Part shown: positions 6,633 to 13,759 of the stretch, one piece after another | How positions within the stretch are numbered: the stretch's first letter is position 1 | How the letters are laid out: every line of letters begins with the position of its first letter | Assembly: GCA_001795165.1 (NCBI GenBank) | Contig: MGNS01000170.1 | Location: 21,720 to 40,049, forward strand | Direction of reading: 5' to 3' | Source of the DNA: Chloroflexi bacterium RBG_16_57_11 | GTDB lineage: Bacteria; Chloroflexota; Anaerolineae; Anaerolineales; UBA4823 | DNA: 18,330 bases | Position numbers and translations under genes: made by a program | The notes under the pieces: model-generated | What the model was told of the DNA's origin: nothing | Database searches by the model: none | The model's input: only the letters and a program-made list of their open reading frames with translations

Positions 6633-7868
6633 ATGTCGACCGGTGAGAATAAGGTTCGGGTTTTAATTGTTGATGATGTAGCGGAGACTCGGGAAAACAT
6701 TCGCAAACTGCTCCAGTTTGAAAAAGATCTGGAGGTGGTAGGGGCGGCTAATTCAGGCCGCTCCGGCGTCGAGCAATCCAGAGAATTAAAACCGGATGTC
6801 GTCCTGATGGACATCAATATGCCCGATATGGACGGCATCACGGCTACCGAGCTGATCCGTCAGCATAGCCCTGCCACCCAGATTGTCATCCTATCGGTTC
6901 AGGGCGATCCGAATTATATGCGCCGGGCGATGTTGGCTGGCGCGCGTGATTTCCTCACAAAACCCCCCTCTGTTGACGAGATGACCGCTGCCATCCGCCG
7001 CGCTGGGAAAATGGCGTTCGAGGAGCGTGACAAAGCGATCCATGTGGCAAGTCTGCCGGGCATGGGCGTCCAATTGGCCCAAGGGAAAATCATCGTGGTA
7101 TACTGCCCTAAAGGCGGCGCCGGCACCACTACTCTGGCTGTTAACCTGGCTGTGACCCTTCACAATGAAGAGACACCGGTCGTCTTGGTGGATGCAAACC
7201 TGCAATTTGGGGATGTTGCCGTGTTCCTGAACGAGCAAGTACGCACCAGCATCCTCGACCTCGCACAGCGCGTCGATGAGCTCGATAAAGACCTTGTGCA
7301 GGAAGTCCTGATTAATCACACTGCTTCAGGTCTCAAAGTGCTCGCAGCTCCCAACCGGCCAGAATATGCTGAGAATGTTACTGGCGAGCAATTCTCAAAA
7401 GTATTGAAGTACTTGCGGAAACAATTTCCCTACATCGTCGTTGATGCATCCTCCACACTCACTGATGTCGTGCTGGCGGCGATGGATATCAGCGACCTGG
7501 TTATATTGATCACTACTCAAGAGATCCCGGCAATCAAGAATGCTCGCCTTTATTTGGACCTGGCCGATGTGCTCAACATCCGGCGTCGACGGATTCTGTT
7601 TGTCATGAATCGCTACGATAAACGTATCGGGATCACCCCAGAAAAGATTAGCGAAAACTTCAAGCAAGAACTTGCTACGGTGATCCCATTCGAAGATCGG
7701 ACGATTATGCTATCGGTCAACAAAGGCATACCTCTGATGCTGGGAGACCGCTCAAGGCCGATAGCAAAAAACTTTCTCGCTCTGGCCGAAGCAGTGCGGC
7801 AGCGTATCAACGAGCTTAATGCAGAAGCTGAAGAAGCTGCGAAGATACCGGTATCGAAAAAAAGGTAA
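6633..7868 (+). CDS. tadZ: TadZ/CpaE-like pilus localisation ATPase with N-terminal receiver domain
   Basis: 411 residues; GGAG at 6622-6625 lies 7 bp before the ATG. Residues about 8-125 form a response-regulator receiver with all key residues: Asp14-Asp15, Asp60 in LMDINMPDMDG, Ser88 and Lys110 in LTKP. After a linker comes a MinD/ParA-type ATPase with the deviant Walker A KGGAGTT (160-166), VLVDANLQFGDVAVF typical of CpaE, and a later VVDASSTLTD segment. Proteins of this type sit at the cell pole or at assembly sites and place the Tad pilus machine. Many TadZ/CpaE proteins have a degenerate receiver; here it looks able to accept phosphate, so signalling from a kinase is possible. It lies between cpaB and tadA, the usual Tad order. 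The C-terminus ends in a short Lys/Arg-rich tail. Confidence 0.92.
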   Translation: MSTGENKVRVLIVDDVAETRENIRKLLQFEKDLEVVGAANSGRSGVEQSRELKPDVVLMDINMPDMDGITATELIRQHSPATQIVILSVQGDPNYMRRAMLAGARDFLTKPPSVDEMTAAIRRAGKMAFEERDKAIHVASLPGMGVQLAQGKIIVVYCPKGGAGTTTLAVNLAVTLHNEETPVVLVDANLQFGDVAVFLNEQVRTSILDLAQRVDELDKDLVQEVLINHTASGLKVLAAPNRPEYAENVTGEQFSKVLKYLRKQFPYIVVDASSTLTDVVLAAMDISDLVILITTQEIPAIKNARLYLDLADVLNIRRRRILFVMNRYDKRIGITPEKISENFKQELATVIPFEDRTIMLSVNKGIPLMLGDRSRPIAKNFLALAEAVRQRINELNAEAEEAAKIPVSKKR

Positions 7869-7887
7869 GCTAAGGAGGTAGGATAAG

Positions 7888-9318
7888 ATGTCATTATTGA
7901 AGCGTATTGAGCAAGGGCAGGGTAAGCCACCCCAGCCCGGCGAGACCAATCAGAGCACCCCAGCCGCCTCAAGCACCAACCCGAGCGCTTCCCGGCTGGT
8001 CAATCTGCAGGCCCGGCGTGTGGCAGCTCCGGGTGTTGCGCCTCAGAAAGATACCTACCTGGACCTCAAGACCCGTGTCCAGAACCGTTTATTGGCAGAG
8101 CTGGATCCGTCGATTGATATCTCGCGTGTGAATGATGTCCGTGCTACCATCCAGGATCTTTTCGAGCAGATCCTCACGGAAGAGAATATCGTCCTCACCC
8201 GCCCCGAGCGGCATCGCTTGTACGAGCAAATCGCCGCAGAGATCCTCGGCCTCGGACCATTGCAGCCGCTTCTTGAAGACGAGACCATCACAGAAATCAT
8301 GGTGAATGGCTCCAAGAATATTTATGTTGAGCGTGGCGGAAAAATTACCCGGGTTCCGCTAACTTTCGAGAGCGATGAGCATGTCATGCGCATCATCGAT
8401 CGCATTGTCTCACCTATGGGCCGGCGTATCGATGAGTCCAGCCCGTATGTAGATGCCCGTCTGCCAGATGGCTCGCGTGTGAATGCAGTGATCCCACCCA
8501 TTTCTCTGGTTGGTCCTGTCCTCACCGTTCGTAAATTCTTCAAGAACCCGATCACCGTCGAGCAGTTAATCCAGTTTGGCTCAATTACGCAGGAGGCCTT
8601 GCAGTTCTTAAAAGCCTGTGTAGAATCGCGTTTGAACATCGTTATCTCGGGTGGCACTGGCTCGGGTAAAACCACCTTCTTGAATATCCTCTCTCAGTTT
8701 ATCCCCAGCGATGAGCGCATCGTAACGATTGAAAATGCCGCTGAGCTTCAGCTTCGTCAGGAGCACGTGGTTACGTTGGAGTCTCGCCCACCGAACATCG
8801 AAGGCAAGGGTGAAGTAACCATCCGCCAGCTGGTGATTAATGCTCTACGTATGCGCCCTGACCGGATCATTGTTGGCGAGATTCGTGATGAAGCAGCCCT
8901 GGATATGTTGCAAGCGATGAACACCGGTCATGATGGCTCGATGACCACTGCTCACTCCAACAGCCCGCGCGACACGCTTGCTCGTCTGGAGACCATGACC
9001 ATGATGGCCGGAATGGAGCTGCCGGTGCGGGCCATTCGTGAGCAAATCGCTTCCGCCATCGACCTGGTGGTGCATGAAGAACGCATGCGGGATGGCTCCC
9101 GGAAAGTAGTCCACATCACCGAGGTCAGCGGCATGGAAGGTGATGTAATTACCATGACCGACATCTTTGTGTTCGAGCAAACCGGTTATGAGAATGGAAA
9201 AGTGGTCGGTCGCCTGCGGCCTACCGGGCTGCGCCCCAAGTTCATCGACAAGATTGAGGCCTCAGGAATTCACCTGCCCGCTTCGATTTTTGGGATCGGC
9301 GAGCGACGGCGATACTAA
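7888..9318 (+). CDS. tadA: TadA/CpaF secretion ATPase
   Basis: 476 residues; AAGGAGG at 7872-7878 is followed after 9 bp by the ATG, 19 bp after tadZ. The first 60 or so residues are Pro/Ser/Thr/Gln-rich and probably disordered. Then comes the CpaF N-terminal region (ILGLGPLQPLLEDETITEIMVNG) and the GspE/VirB11-type motor: Walker A GGTGSGKT (255-262, Lys261), the Asp-box region, Walker B RIIVGEIRD, and the downstream His motif MNTGHDGSMTTAHSNSP. It is a cytoplasmic hexameric ATPase that drives Flp pilus extension by acting on the TadB/TadC platform encoded next. Length and motif order are normal for the family and no residue looks missing. Confidence 0.96.
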   Translation: MSLLKRIEQGQGKPPQPGETNQSTPAASSTNPSASRLVNLQARRVAAPGVAPQKDTYLDLKTRVQNRLLAELDPSIDISRVNDVRATIQDLFEQILTEENIVLTRPERHRLYEQIAAEILGLGPLQPLLEDETITEIMVNGSKNIYVERGGKITRVPLTFESDEHVMRIIDRIVSPMGRRIDESSPYVDARLPDGSRVNAVIPPISLVGPVLTVRKFFKNPITVEQLIQFGSITQEALQFLKACVESRLNIVISGGTGSGKTTFLNILSQFIPSDERIVTIENAAELQLRQEHVVTLESRPPNIEGKGEVTIRQLVINALRMRPDRIIVGEIRDEAALDMLQAMNTGHDGSMTTAHSNSPRDTLARLETMTMMAGMELPVRAIREQIASAIDLVVHEERMRDGSRKVVHITEVSGMEGDVITMTDIFVFEQTGYENGKVVGRLRPTGLRPKFIDKIEASGIHLPASIFGIGERRRY

Positions 9319-9350
9319 GCTCTGATCGTTGTTTTGATCTGAGGCTTGTC

Positions 9351-9408
9351 CTGAGAGGCTAAAGCACTGAGAGGCTAAAGCCCTGAAAGGCTAAAGCTCT
9401 GAAAGGCT
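9351..9408 (+). repeat. Tandem 16-bp repeat with SD-like cores before tadB
   Basis: Three full 16-bp units and a partial fourth run head to tail: CTGAGAGGCTAAAGCA (9351-9366), CTGAGAGGCTAAAGCC (9367-9382), CTGAAAGGCTAAAGCT (9383-9398) and CTGAAAGGCT (9399-9408). A degenerate copy, CTGAGGCTTGTC, lies at 9339-9350. Every unit contains a purine-rich AGAGG or AAAGG core, and the AAAGG of the last unit sits 8 bp before the tadB ATG, where a ribosome binding site belongs. It fills most of the gap between tadA and tadB. Confidence 0.85.
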
Positions 9409-9414
9409 CAGACT

Positions 9415-10392
9415 ATGGACCCGATGTTAGTAATCCTTATTTTCGGCGCTGGCGCTGTGGTAGTCCTGCTGGTGATTGGGATTGTGATCACTTCCAGAAG
9501 CGAGCGCTCCCTCGTGGAAGAGCGTCTGGGGCGATACCTGGAGGAAGAGCAAGTCAAGGGGAAAAAGGTAGAGAGAGCAACTCCCGTTGCAGACTGGCTC
9601 AACCGCCGGGTAGAGCGATCCACCTGGGGTGGAGGGATCGCCCGTGAATTAGCCCGTGCTGATTTGAAGTTAAAGCCGGGAGAATATCTGATCATCACGA
9701 TACTCTCGGGCGTTGGTTCAGCTTTCGTATTCTGGTATTTCATGGGACGCGGGAATCCGTTCCCTATCCCGATTTTCCCCATCATTGGCTTCATTGTCGG
9801 GTTATACCTTCCCCGCATGTATGTTCGTCGCCAGCAAAATCAGCGTCTGGTCCATTTCAACGAGCAATTAGCAGATATGCTCAATCTCATGGTGAATGGT
9901 TTGCGCGCTGGCTATTCCACAATGCAAGCCATGGAGGCGGTTAGCAGGGAAATGCCTTCACCCATCAGCGATGAATTCCGCCGTGTCGTCCAGGAAATGC
10001 AGTTAGGCATTTCCATGGAGCAGGCATTGGCCAACTTGCTCCGACGGATCCCCAGCGGTGATCTTGACCTGGTAATCACTGCCATAAATGTCCAGCGCGA
10101 GGTCGGTGGTAACCTGGCGGAAATCCTCGATACCATTTCCTACACGATCCGTGAGCGAGTGCGTATTAAAGGCGAGATACGCGTTCTCACCTCGCAGGTG
10201 TTGTACTCCGGTCGCTTTTTGGCTATGATGCCGTTGATCATCATCGGGGTGTTGTGGGTGGTAAACCGCCCCTATATGATGCAGTTTTTCGCCGAACCTA
10301 AAATTATAGGATACATTGCCCTGACGATTGCCGCCATTTTGGTGCTGACCGGCTATTGGGTAATGACTCGCATCGCCAATATCGATGTATAA
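9415..10392 (+). CDS. tadB: TadB-like type II/IV secretion inner-membrane platform protein
   Basis: 325 residues. The start uses AAAGG (9402-9406), part of the tandem repeat, with 8 bp spacing. An N-terminal helix (about 4-26) is followed by a charged segment, two helices near 92-134, a T2SSF/GspF cytoplasmic domain (about 148-270) with NLMVNGLRAGYSTMQAME and NVQREVGGNLAEILDTI, and two C-terminal helices. TadB and TadC together form the membrane platform that TadA works on. Order tadA-tadB-tadC is the standard one. It is separated from tadA by about 96 bp and from tadC by 46 bp, looser than in most Tad operons. Confidence 0.93.
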   Translation: MDPMLVILIFGAGAVVVLLVIGIVITSRSERSLVEERLGRYLEEEQVKGKKVERATPVADWLNRRVERSTWGGGIARELARADLKLKPGEYLIITILSGVGSAFVFWYFMGRGNPFPIPIFPIIGFIVGLYLPRMYVRRQQNQRLVHFNEQLADMLNLMVNGLRAGYSTMQAMEAVSREMPSPISDEFRRVVQEMQLGISMEQALANLLRRIPSGDLDLVITAINVQREVGGNLAEILDTISYTIRERVRIKGEIRVLTSQVLYSGRFLAMMPLIIIGVLWVVNRPYMMQFFAEPKIIGYIALTIAAILVLTGYWVMTRIANIDV

Positions 10393-10398
10393 GTCTGG

Positions 10399-10414
10399 TT
10401 GAGGCAGTCCTCGA
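10399..10414 (+). other. Small hairpin in tadB-tadC junction
   Basis: TTGAGG (10399-10404) pairs with CCTCGA (10409-10414) with one G-T pair and a CAGT loop. It follows the tadB stop and precedes the tadC ribosome binding site GGAGG (10426-10430). There is no T-run. A role in mRNA processing is possible, but a 6-bp stem is weak evidence. Confidence 0.25.
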
Positions 10415-10438
10415 TAACGTTTTACGGAGGTATATAGA

Positions 10439-11401
10439 ATGCCGACGTTCATTCTCGTCCTGATTATCCTGTTTATTGTGATTGGAGCGATTACGCTTGT
10501 GGTAGTCGGTTTACGTGATCGTCGTGAGAGCGATCCGCTCCAGCAGCGCCTGGCTGAATTTGCGGCCCGCGGTGAGACGGCTACCCTCGAAGAAATCGAG
10601 CTTTCACAACCGATCTCGGATCGCGTTTTTATTCCCATGGCCCGGCGTATCGGCGAGCTCGTCTCCCGAATCACGCCGCAGAACGCTTTGCAAGCTACAG
10701 CCCATCGGTTAGAGCTGGCCGGGAGTCCACGTGGCCTGGATCCTTCAGTTTTCTGGGCCATCCGCATTATTATCGCGGTTGCGATTGCTGGTTTCATGCT
10801 GTTTATTTTTACGATCGGCAGCATTGATTGGAGCTGGGGAAGGAAAATTCTAGTCCTGGCTGGGTTCGTCGCCCTTGGCTTTTACCTCCCCGAGATGTTG
10901 CTCACCAGCCGCATCCAACGTCGCCAAAAAGCCATCCGCCGTGCGATGCCCGACGCACTCGATCTGCTCACAATTTGCGTCGAAGCCGGCTTGGGCTTTG
11001 ATGGTGCTGTCCAGAAAGTCAGCGAAAAATGGGACAATGAGCTCTCGAGGGCCTTTGGACGGGTCATCCTTGAGCTATCCTTAGGCAAGTTACGCCGAGA
11101 AGCGTTGCGCGATATGGCAGACCGCATCGGAATATCCGAAATGACCAGTTTTGTCGCTGCCATCATCCAAAGCGAGCAGCTTGGCGTCAGCATGGCGAAA
11201 GTCCTGCGCATCCAGGCTGATCAGATGCGGATCAAGCGCCGCCAGATCGCTGAAGAAGCAGCACATAAAGCGCCTATTAAGATGCTGATCCCCATGGCGC
11301 TGCTCATTTTTCCGGCGATCTGCATCGTGTTGATGACACCTGCGCTCCTATCAATGATGCGCTCGACTCTGGGAGGCATTCTTTTTCGCGGTGGTCAATA
11401 A
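10439..11401 (+). CDS. tadC: TadC-like type II/IV secretion inner-membrane platform protein
   Basis: 320 residues; GGAGG at 10426-10430 precedes the ATG by 8 bp. There is an N-terminal helix (about 4-24), a charged cytoplasmic stretch, two helices near 100-150 and the T2SSF domain starting at AMPDALDLLTICVEAGLGFDG (residues 169-189), the segment that sets TadC apart from TadB. A C-terminal helix (IPMALLIFPAICIVLMTPALL) ends the protein. It partners TadB in the pilus assembly platform. It is the last recognisable Tad gene here: the TadE/F/G minor pilins and the prepilin peptidase do not follow, as they do in many other loci. Confidence 0.93.
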   Translation: MPTFILVLIILFIVIGAITLVVVGLRDRRESDPLQQRLAEFAARGETATLEEIELSQPISDRVFIPMARRIGELVSRITPQNALQATAHRLELAGSPRGLDPSVFWAIRIIIAVAIAGFMLFIFTIGSIDWSWGRKILVLAGFVALGFYLPEMLLTSRIQRRQKAIRRAMPDALDLLTICVEAGLGFDGAVQKVSEKWDNELSRAFGRVILELSLGKLRREALRDMADRIGISEMTSFVAAIIQSEQLGVSMAKVLRIQADQMRIKRRQIAEEAAHKAPIKMLIPMALLIFPAICIVLMTPALLSMMRSTLGGILFRGGQ

Positions 11402-11471
11402 GCCGGCCACTTGTCGGCAGCATTCTCGACAGCTAGTTTTGCGTTAGAGTTTATTCACTGTGCGAGGCGCG

Positions 11472-12209
11472 ATGGTTGTGCCGGGTAACATGGGGCGACC
11501 GGCCTATCGCTTATACCAGTTGGCTTGGGCCGGGTTGGATTGGCTGTACCCGCCGCAGTGTGGTGGCTGCGGTAAATCTGGCTCGCGTTGGTGTGTTGAT
11601 TGCCGGCACCAGACTCATCTCCTTCCATCCACGATTTGCACGGTATGCGGGCGTATCCACCATTCACCCGAGCCGTGTTGGCTCTGCCAAAAGGCTCTAC
11701 CTGCATATTCTGCCTTGCGTAGCTGGGCGTTTTTCAATGGTCCCTTGCGTAAAGCATTGCATCGCTTGAAGTATTCCCGTGACCTTGCCCTGGGAGAGGT
11801 GCTGGCGCGGCCATTGTATGAAATGCTCCATCAGTTGAATTGGCCGATAGACCTGGTTACCTCGGTTCCGATGGGGGTTGCCCGCCGGGCGGAGCGCGGA
11901 TATAATCAGGCCACTTTACTGGCTTTCCCTTTGTCGCTGGCCAGCGGTATGACGTTTCGCTCTCAGGCTTTGATAAAGGCGCGCGATACACGATCCCAAG
12001 TCGGTTTGAACCTGACACAGCGGCGCGAGAATGTGTCTGACGCATTTCTTGCCAGGTCAGAAATTGTTAATAATAAGTGCATTTTGGTAGTGGATGACGT
12101 GACCACAAGCGGGGCTACCATCGAAGCTTGTGCTGAGGCATTAATCAAAGCTGGTGCGTGCCAGGTTTTTGGCCTTACACTGGCGCGTGCAGCCATCAAC
12201 CAAGTTTAA
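11472..12209 (+). CDS. comF: ComF-family phosphoribosyltransferase-like protein
   Basis: 245 residues from the ATG at 11472, which has a weak GAGG just upstream. GTG at 11460 and ATG at 11490 are alternative starts and the choice is uncertain. Four CxxC pairs (Cys30/33, 41/44, 56/59, 69/72) form the double zinc-finger head typical of ComF. LKYSRDLALG, SVPMGVARRAERGYNQA and RDTRSQVGLN follow, then the PRPP-binding loop LVVDDVTTSGATI (205-217). In Bacillus and Haemophilus, ComF proteins are needed for natural transformation, probably acting in the cytoplasm during single-strand DNA uptake; their chemistry is not settled. It lies 70 bp after tadC on the same strand and 38 bp before hpf. comF next to hpf is a recurring arrangement in other phyla. 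Confidence 0.9.
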   Translation: MVVPGNMGRPAYRLYQLAWAGLDWLYPPQCGGCGKSGSRWCVDCRHQTHLLPSTICTVCGRIHHSPEPCWLCQKALPAYSALRSWAFFNGPLRKALHRLKYSRDLALGEVLARPLYEMLHQLNWPIDLVTSVPMGVARRAERGYNQATLLAFPLSLASGMTFRSQALIKARDTRSQVGLNLTQRRENVSDAFLARSEIVNNKCILVVDDVTTSGATIEACAEALIKAGACQVFGLTLARAAINQV

Positions 12210-12247
12210 AGCAAGCGTAATACATTTTCCTGGATCAGGAGGCTTGT

Positions 12248-12820
12248 ATGACCGTCAAAGTCGATATTTATGGAAGAAGTATTGAGGTAACCGATCGTAT
12301 TAATGATTATGTTACCAAGAAAGTTACAAGGCTGGATCGATTTTTGCCAGACATCGATGAAGCCCGTGTGGACCTTGCGTATGTTAAATCGGCGCGCAGC
12401 GCCGCCGATCGACAGGTGGCTCAGATCACCGTGCGCGGTAAGGGTTACATTCTGCGATCTGAAGAACGCGCCGATGATATCTTTACCGCGGTCGATGCCG
12501 CCCTGGAAAAGATACAACGTCGAATCGAGCGCTACAAGGGAAAGCGTTCTCGCGGTCGAGGCGATGGCAAATCGGCTGCCGAAGTGGTCCCTGAGCCCGC
12601 AATAGAAGAGGAAGAGGAAAGCGGCGAGCTGGGCCCGGTAATTGCCCGCCGGAAGCGTTTCCCGCTCGCCCCGATGGATGAATTCGAAGCCATTGAGCAA
12701 ATGATTCTGCTTGGCCACGAAAATTTCTTTATCTTCTATAATGCCAATTCGAACGCCGTCAATGTGCTGTATCGCCGCCGAGATGGCACCTATGGCTTGA
12801 TCGAACCCTATATTGTTTAG
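12248..12820 (+). CDS. hpf: Long-form ribosome hibernation promoting factor
   Basis: 190 residues; AGGAGG at 12237-12242 lies 5 bp before the ATG. The N-terminal RaiA/HPF domain (about 1-98) starts VKVDIYGRSIEVTDRINDYV and has the basic helices that bind the 30S decoding region. A linker (about 99-133) includes a run of acidic residues. The C-terminal domain (about 134-190; FPLAPMDEFEAIEQM to DGTYGLIEPYIV) is the dimerisation module that joins two 70S ribosomes into 100S particles. All parts of a long-form HPF are present. It is expected to rise in stationary phase or starvation. It is the last gene of the rightward run and is followed by a bidirectional terminator. Confidence 0.95.
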   Translation: MTVKVDIYGRSIEVTDRINDYVTKKVTRLDRFLPDIDEARVDLAYVKSARSAADRQVAQITVRGKGYILRSEERADDIFTAVDAALEKIQRRIERYKGKRSRGRGDGKSAAEVVPEPAIEEEEESGELGPVIARRKRFPLAPMDEFEAIEQMILLGHENFFIFYNANSNAVNVLYRRRDGTYGLIEPYIV

Positions 12821-12855
12821 GACCCTCTTGCGATCCACTTCCCCTAATTAAATTG

Positions 12856-12885
12856 CATGGGCCATCCATCATCGGGTGGCCCATG
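12856..12885. terminator. Bidirectional terminator between hpf and the 71-aa gene
   Basis: CATGGGCCATCC (12856-12867) pairs with GGGTGGCCCATG (12874-12885) with one G-T pair and a 6-nt loop, a 12-bp GC-rich stem. It lies between two convergent genes, 35 bp after the hpf stop and 5 bp after the stop of the leftward gene. AT-rich sequence flanks both sides (TAGCTTTATC to the right, AATTTAATTA on the other strand), so it can serve both directions. Confidence 0.75.
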
Positions 12886-12890
12886 TAGCT

Positions 12891-13106
12891 TTATCTGATT
12901 TTTCGCTTCTTGCCAGATGGCCGGCAAGTGACATGGATGTAATGGAATTCGCCTCGTGGTGGCACTAATTCCATCACTTCTATGATTTCAAAATATTCAG
13001 TGCCTAATTGCACCCTGTCCCCCTTTTGTGGCATGTGATCCTGGTTTAAAATCATTCCGGGATTGGCATTCCCTACGATGACGTAGCTGACTTTAAAAAT
13101 TGCCAT
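12891..13106 (-). CDS. Small conserved-looking protein of unknown function
   Basis: 71 residues. An AGGTG Shine-Dalgarno lies just upstream of the ATG on the reverse strand, and the gene ends at a good terminator, so it looks real. I do not recognise the family. The sequence alternates hydrophobic and polar residues (FKVSYVIVGN, DRVQLGTEYFEIIEVMEL, FHYIHVTCRP), which suggests a small beta-rich domain, and it ends in a strongly basic tail (SGKKRKIR) that might touch nucleic acid or an acidic surface. It starts 11 bp after the stop of the cyclic-nucleotide-binding gene, so the two are almost certainly co-transcribed and may share a function. Confidence 0.75.
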   Translation of the reverse strand: MAIFKVSYVIVGNANPGMILNQDHMPQKGDRVQLGTEYFEIIEVMELVPPRGEFHYIHVTCRPSGKKRKIR

Positions 13107-13117
13107 TGCGCACCTGT

Positions 13118-13561
13118 TTATCGTTCGCGTAAATTCCGGTGGCGCATCTTAAACGAAAGATCTGCGGCCAAATTACGCATGATGACATAGCCGATGCGTG
13201 TTTCCTGCTGGCACAGCGATTCAAAATCGGCGCGTTGGATCGTCTCCACCACAGTAGGGTCGCTTGTCGCCCGCACGGAGGCAGAGCGAGGCCCCTGATC
13301 GACCAGAGCCATTTCACCAATGATCTGGCCGGGACCCAGGCTAACCACCACCCGCGCCGATGCCCCAAATCGCTCTCCCAACAAGATCTCCACAAAGCCT
13401 TCGTTGATTACATACAACTCGGTTTCTGTGGCCCCTTCTCGAGTGATTAACTCCCCTGGTTTGAAGCGTTTTTCGACGCAAATCGAGGCGACTCGATCCA
13501 GTTCATGCGCGGTTAAGCCCTCGAACAAATCCACACTTTGTAAAATTTGATTGAGATCCAT
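13118..13561 (-). CDS. Stand-alone cyclic-nucleotide-binding domain protein
   Basis: 147 residues from the ATG at 13561, which has GGAGG 8 bp upstream; the in-frame ATG two codons earlier (13567) is too close to that site, and longer starts back to 13675 run into the divergent folE region. The protein is a single CRP-type cNMP-binding domain: FEGLTAHELDRVASI, the beta-roll with KPGELITREGATETELYVINEG, and the phosphate-binding cassette GEMALVDQGPRSASV with the conserved Glu and Arg. Helices follow, but there is no C-terminal helix-turn-helix, so it is not a CRP-type transcription factor. It may sense cAMP or cGMP and act on a partner, perhaps the small protein encoded next. It is transcribed divergently from folE. 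Confidence 0.85.
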   Translation of the reverse strand: MDLNQILQSVDLFEGLTAHELDRVASICVEKRFKPGELITREGATETELYVINEGFVEILLGERFGASARVVVSLGPGQIIGEMALVDQGPRSASVRATSDPTVVETIQRADFESLCQQETRIGYVIMRNLAADLSFKMRHRNLRER

Positions 13562-13688
13562 CTTCATCGCCTCCGGTGATCCGACCTGGCTAATTGATAT
13601 TTTAGCTCGTTTCCATCCACGGTGTATTAAAATGTTGGGAAATTTAGCGCGCCAGGCAAGTGTCGTATGGATCAATTACCGCCTTGCG

Positions 13689-13717
13689 TTGACTTCTACG
13701 TAGGTTCGGGTTACACT
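13689..13717 (+). promoter_or_regulatory. Promoter of folE
   Basis: TTGACT (13689-13694) and TACACT (13712-13717) are 17 bp apart, matching five and four of six consensus bases. Transcription would start near 13724, which leaves only the ATG at 13760 usable and rules out the longer reading frame from 13667. Confidence 0.6.
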
Positions 13718-13759
13718 TCAACGGCAGCAAGCGGCAATGGTTTGTTCATCGAGGCAAAC

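Noticed and set aside
10003..10824. 273-codon reverse-strand frame across tadB and tadC
   Set aside because: Both sense-strand genes have all expected family motifs; the reverse frame shows composition typical of a shadow and spans two genes.
11402..11440. Possible terminator after tadC (GCCGG/TCGGC and TGTCG/CGACA stems)
   Set aside because: The stems are only 5 bp, mutually exclusive, and no T-run follows.
13562..13660. Promoter for the leftward cNMP-binding gene
   Set aside because: A TAAAAT hexamer is present on the reverse strand near 13599-13604 but no acceptable -35 is at the right distance, so I do not call it.
13667..13759. N-terminal extension of folE from an upstream ATG
   Set aside because: The promoter at 13689-13717 lies inside the extension, the added residues have no family match, and a ribosome binding site precedes the ATG at 13760.
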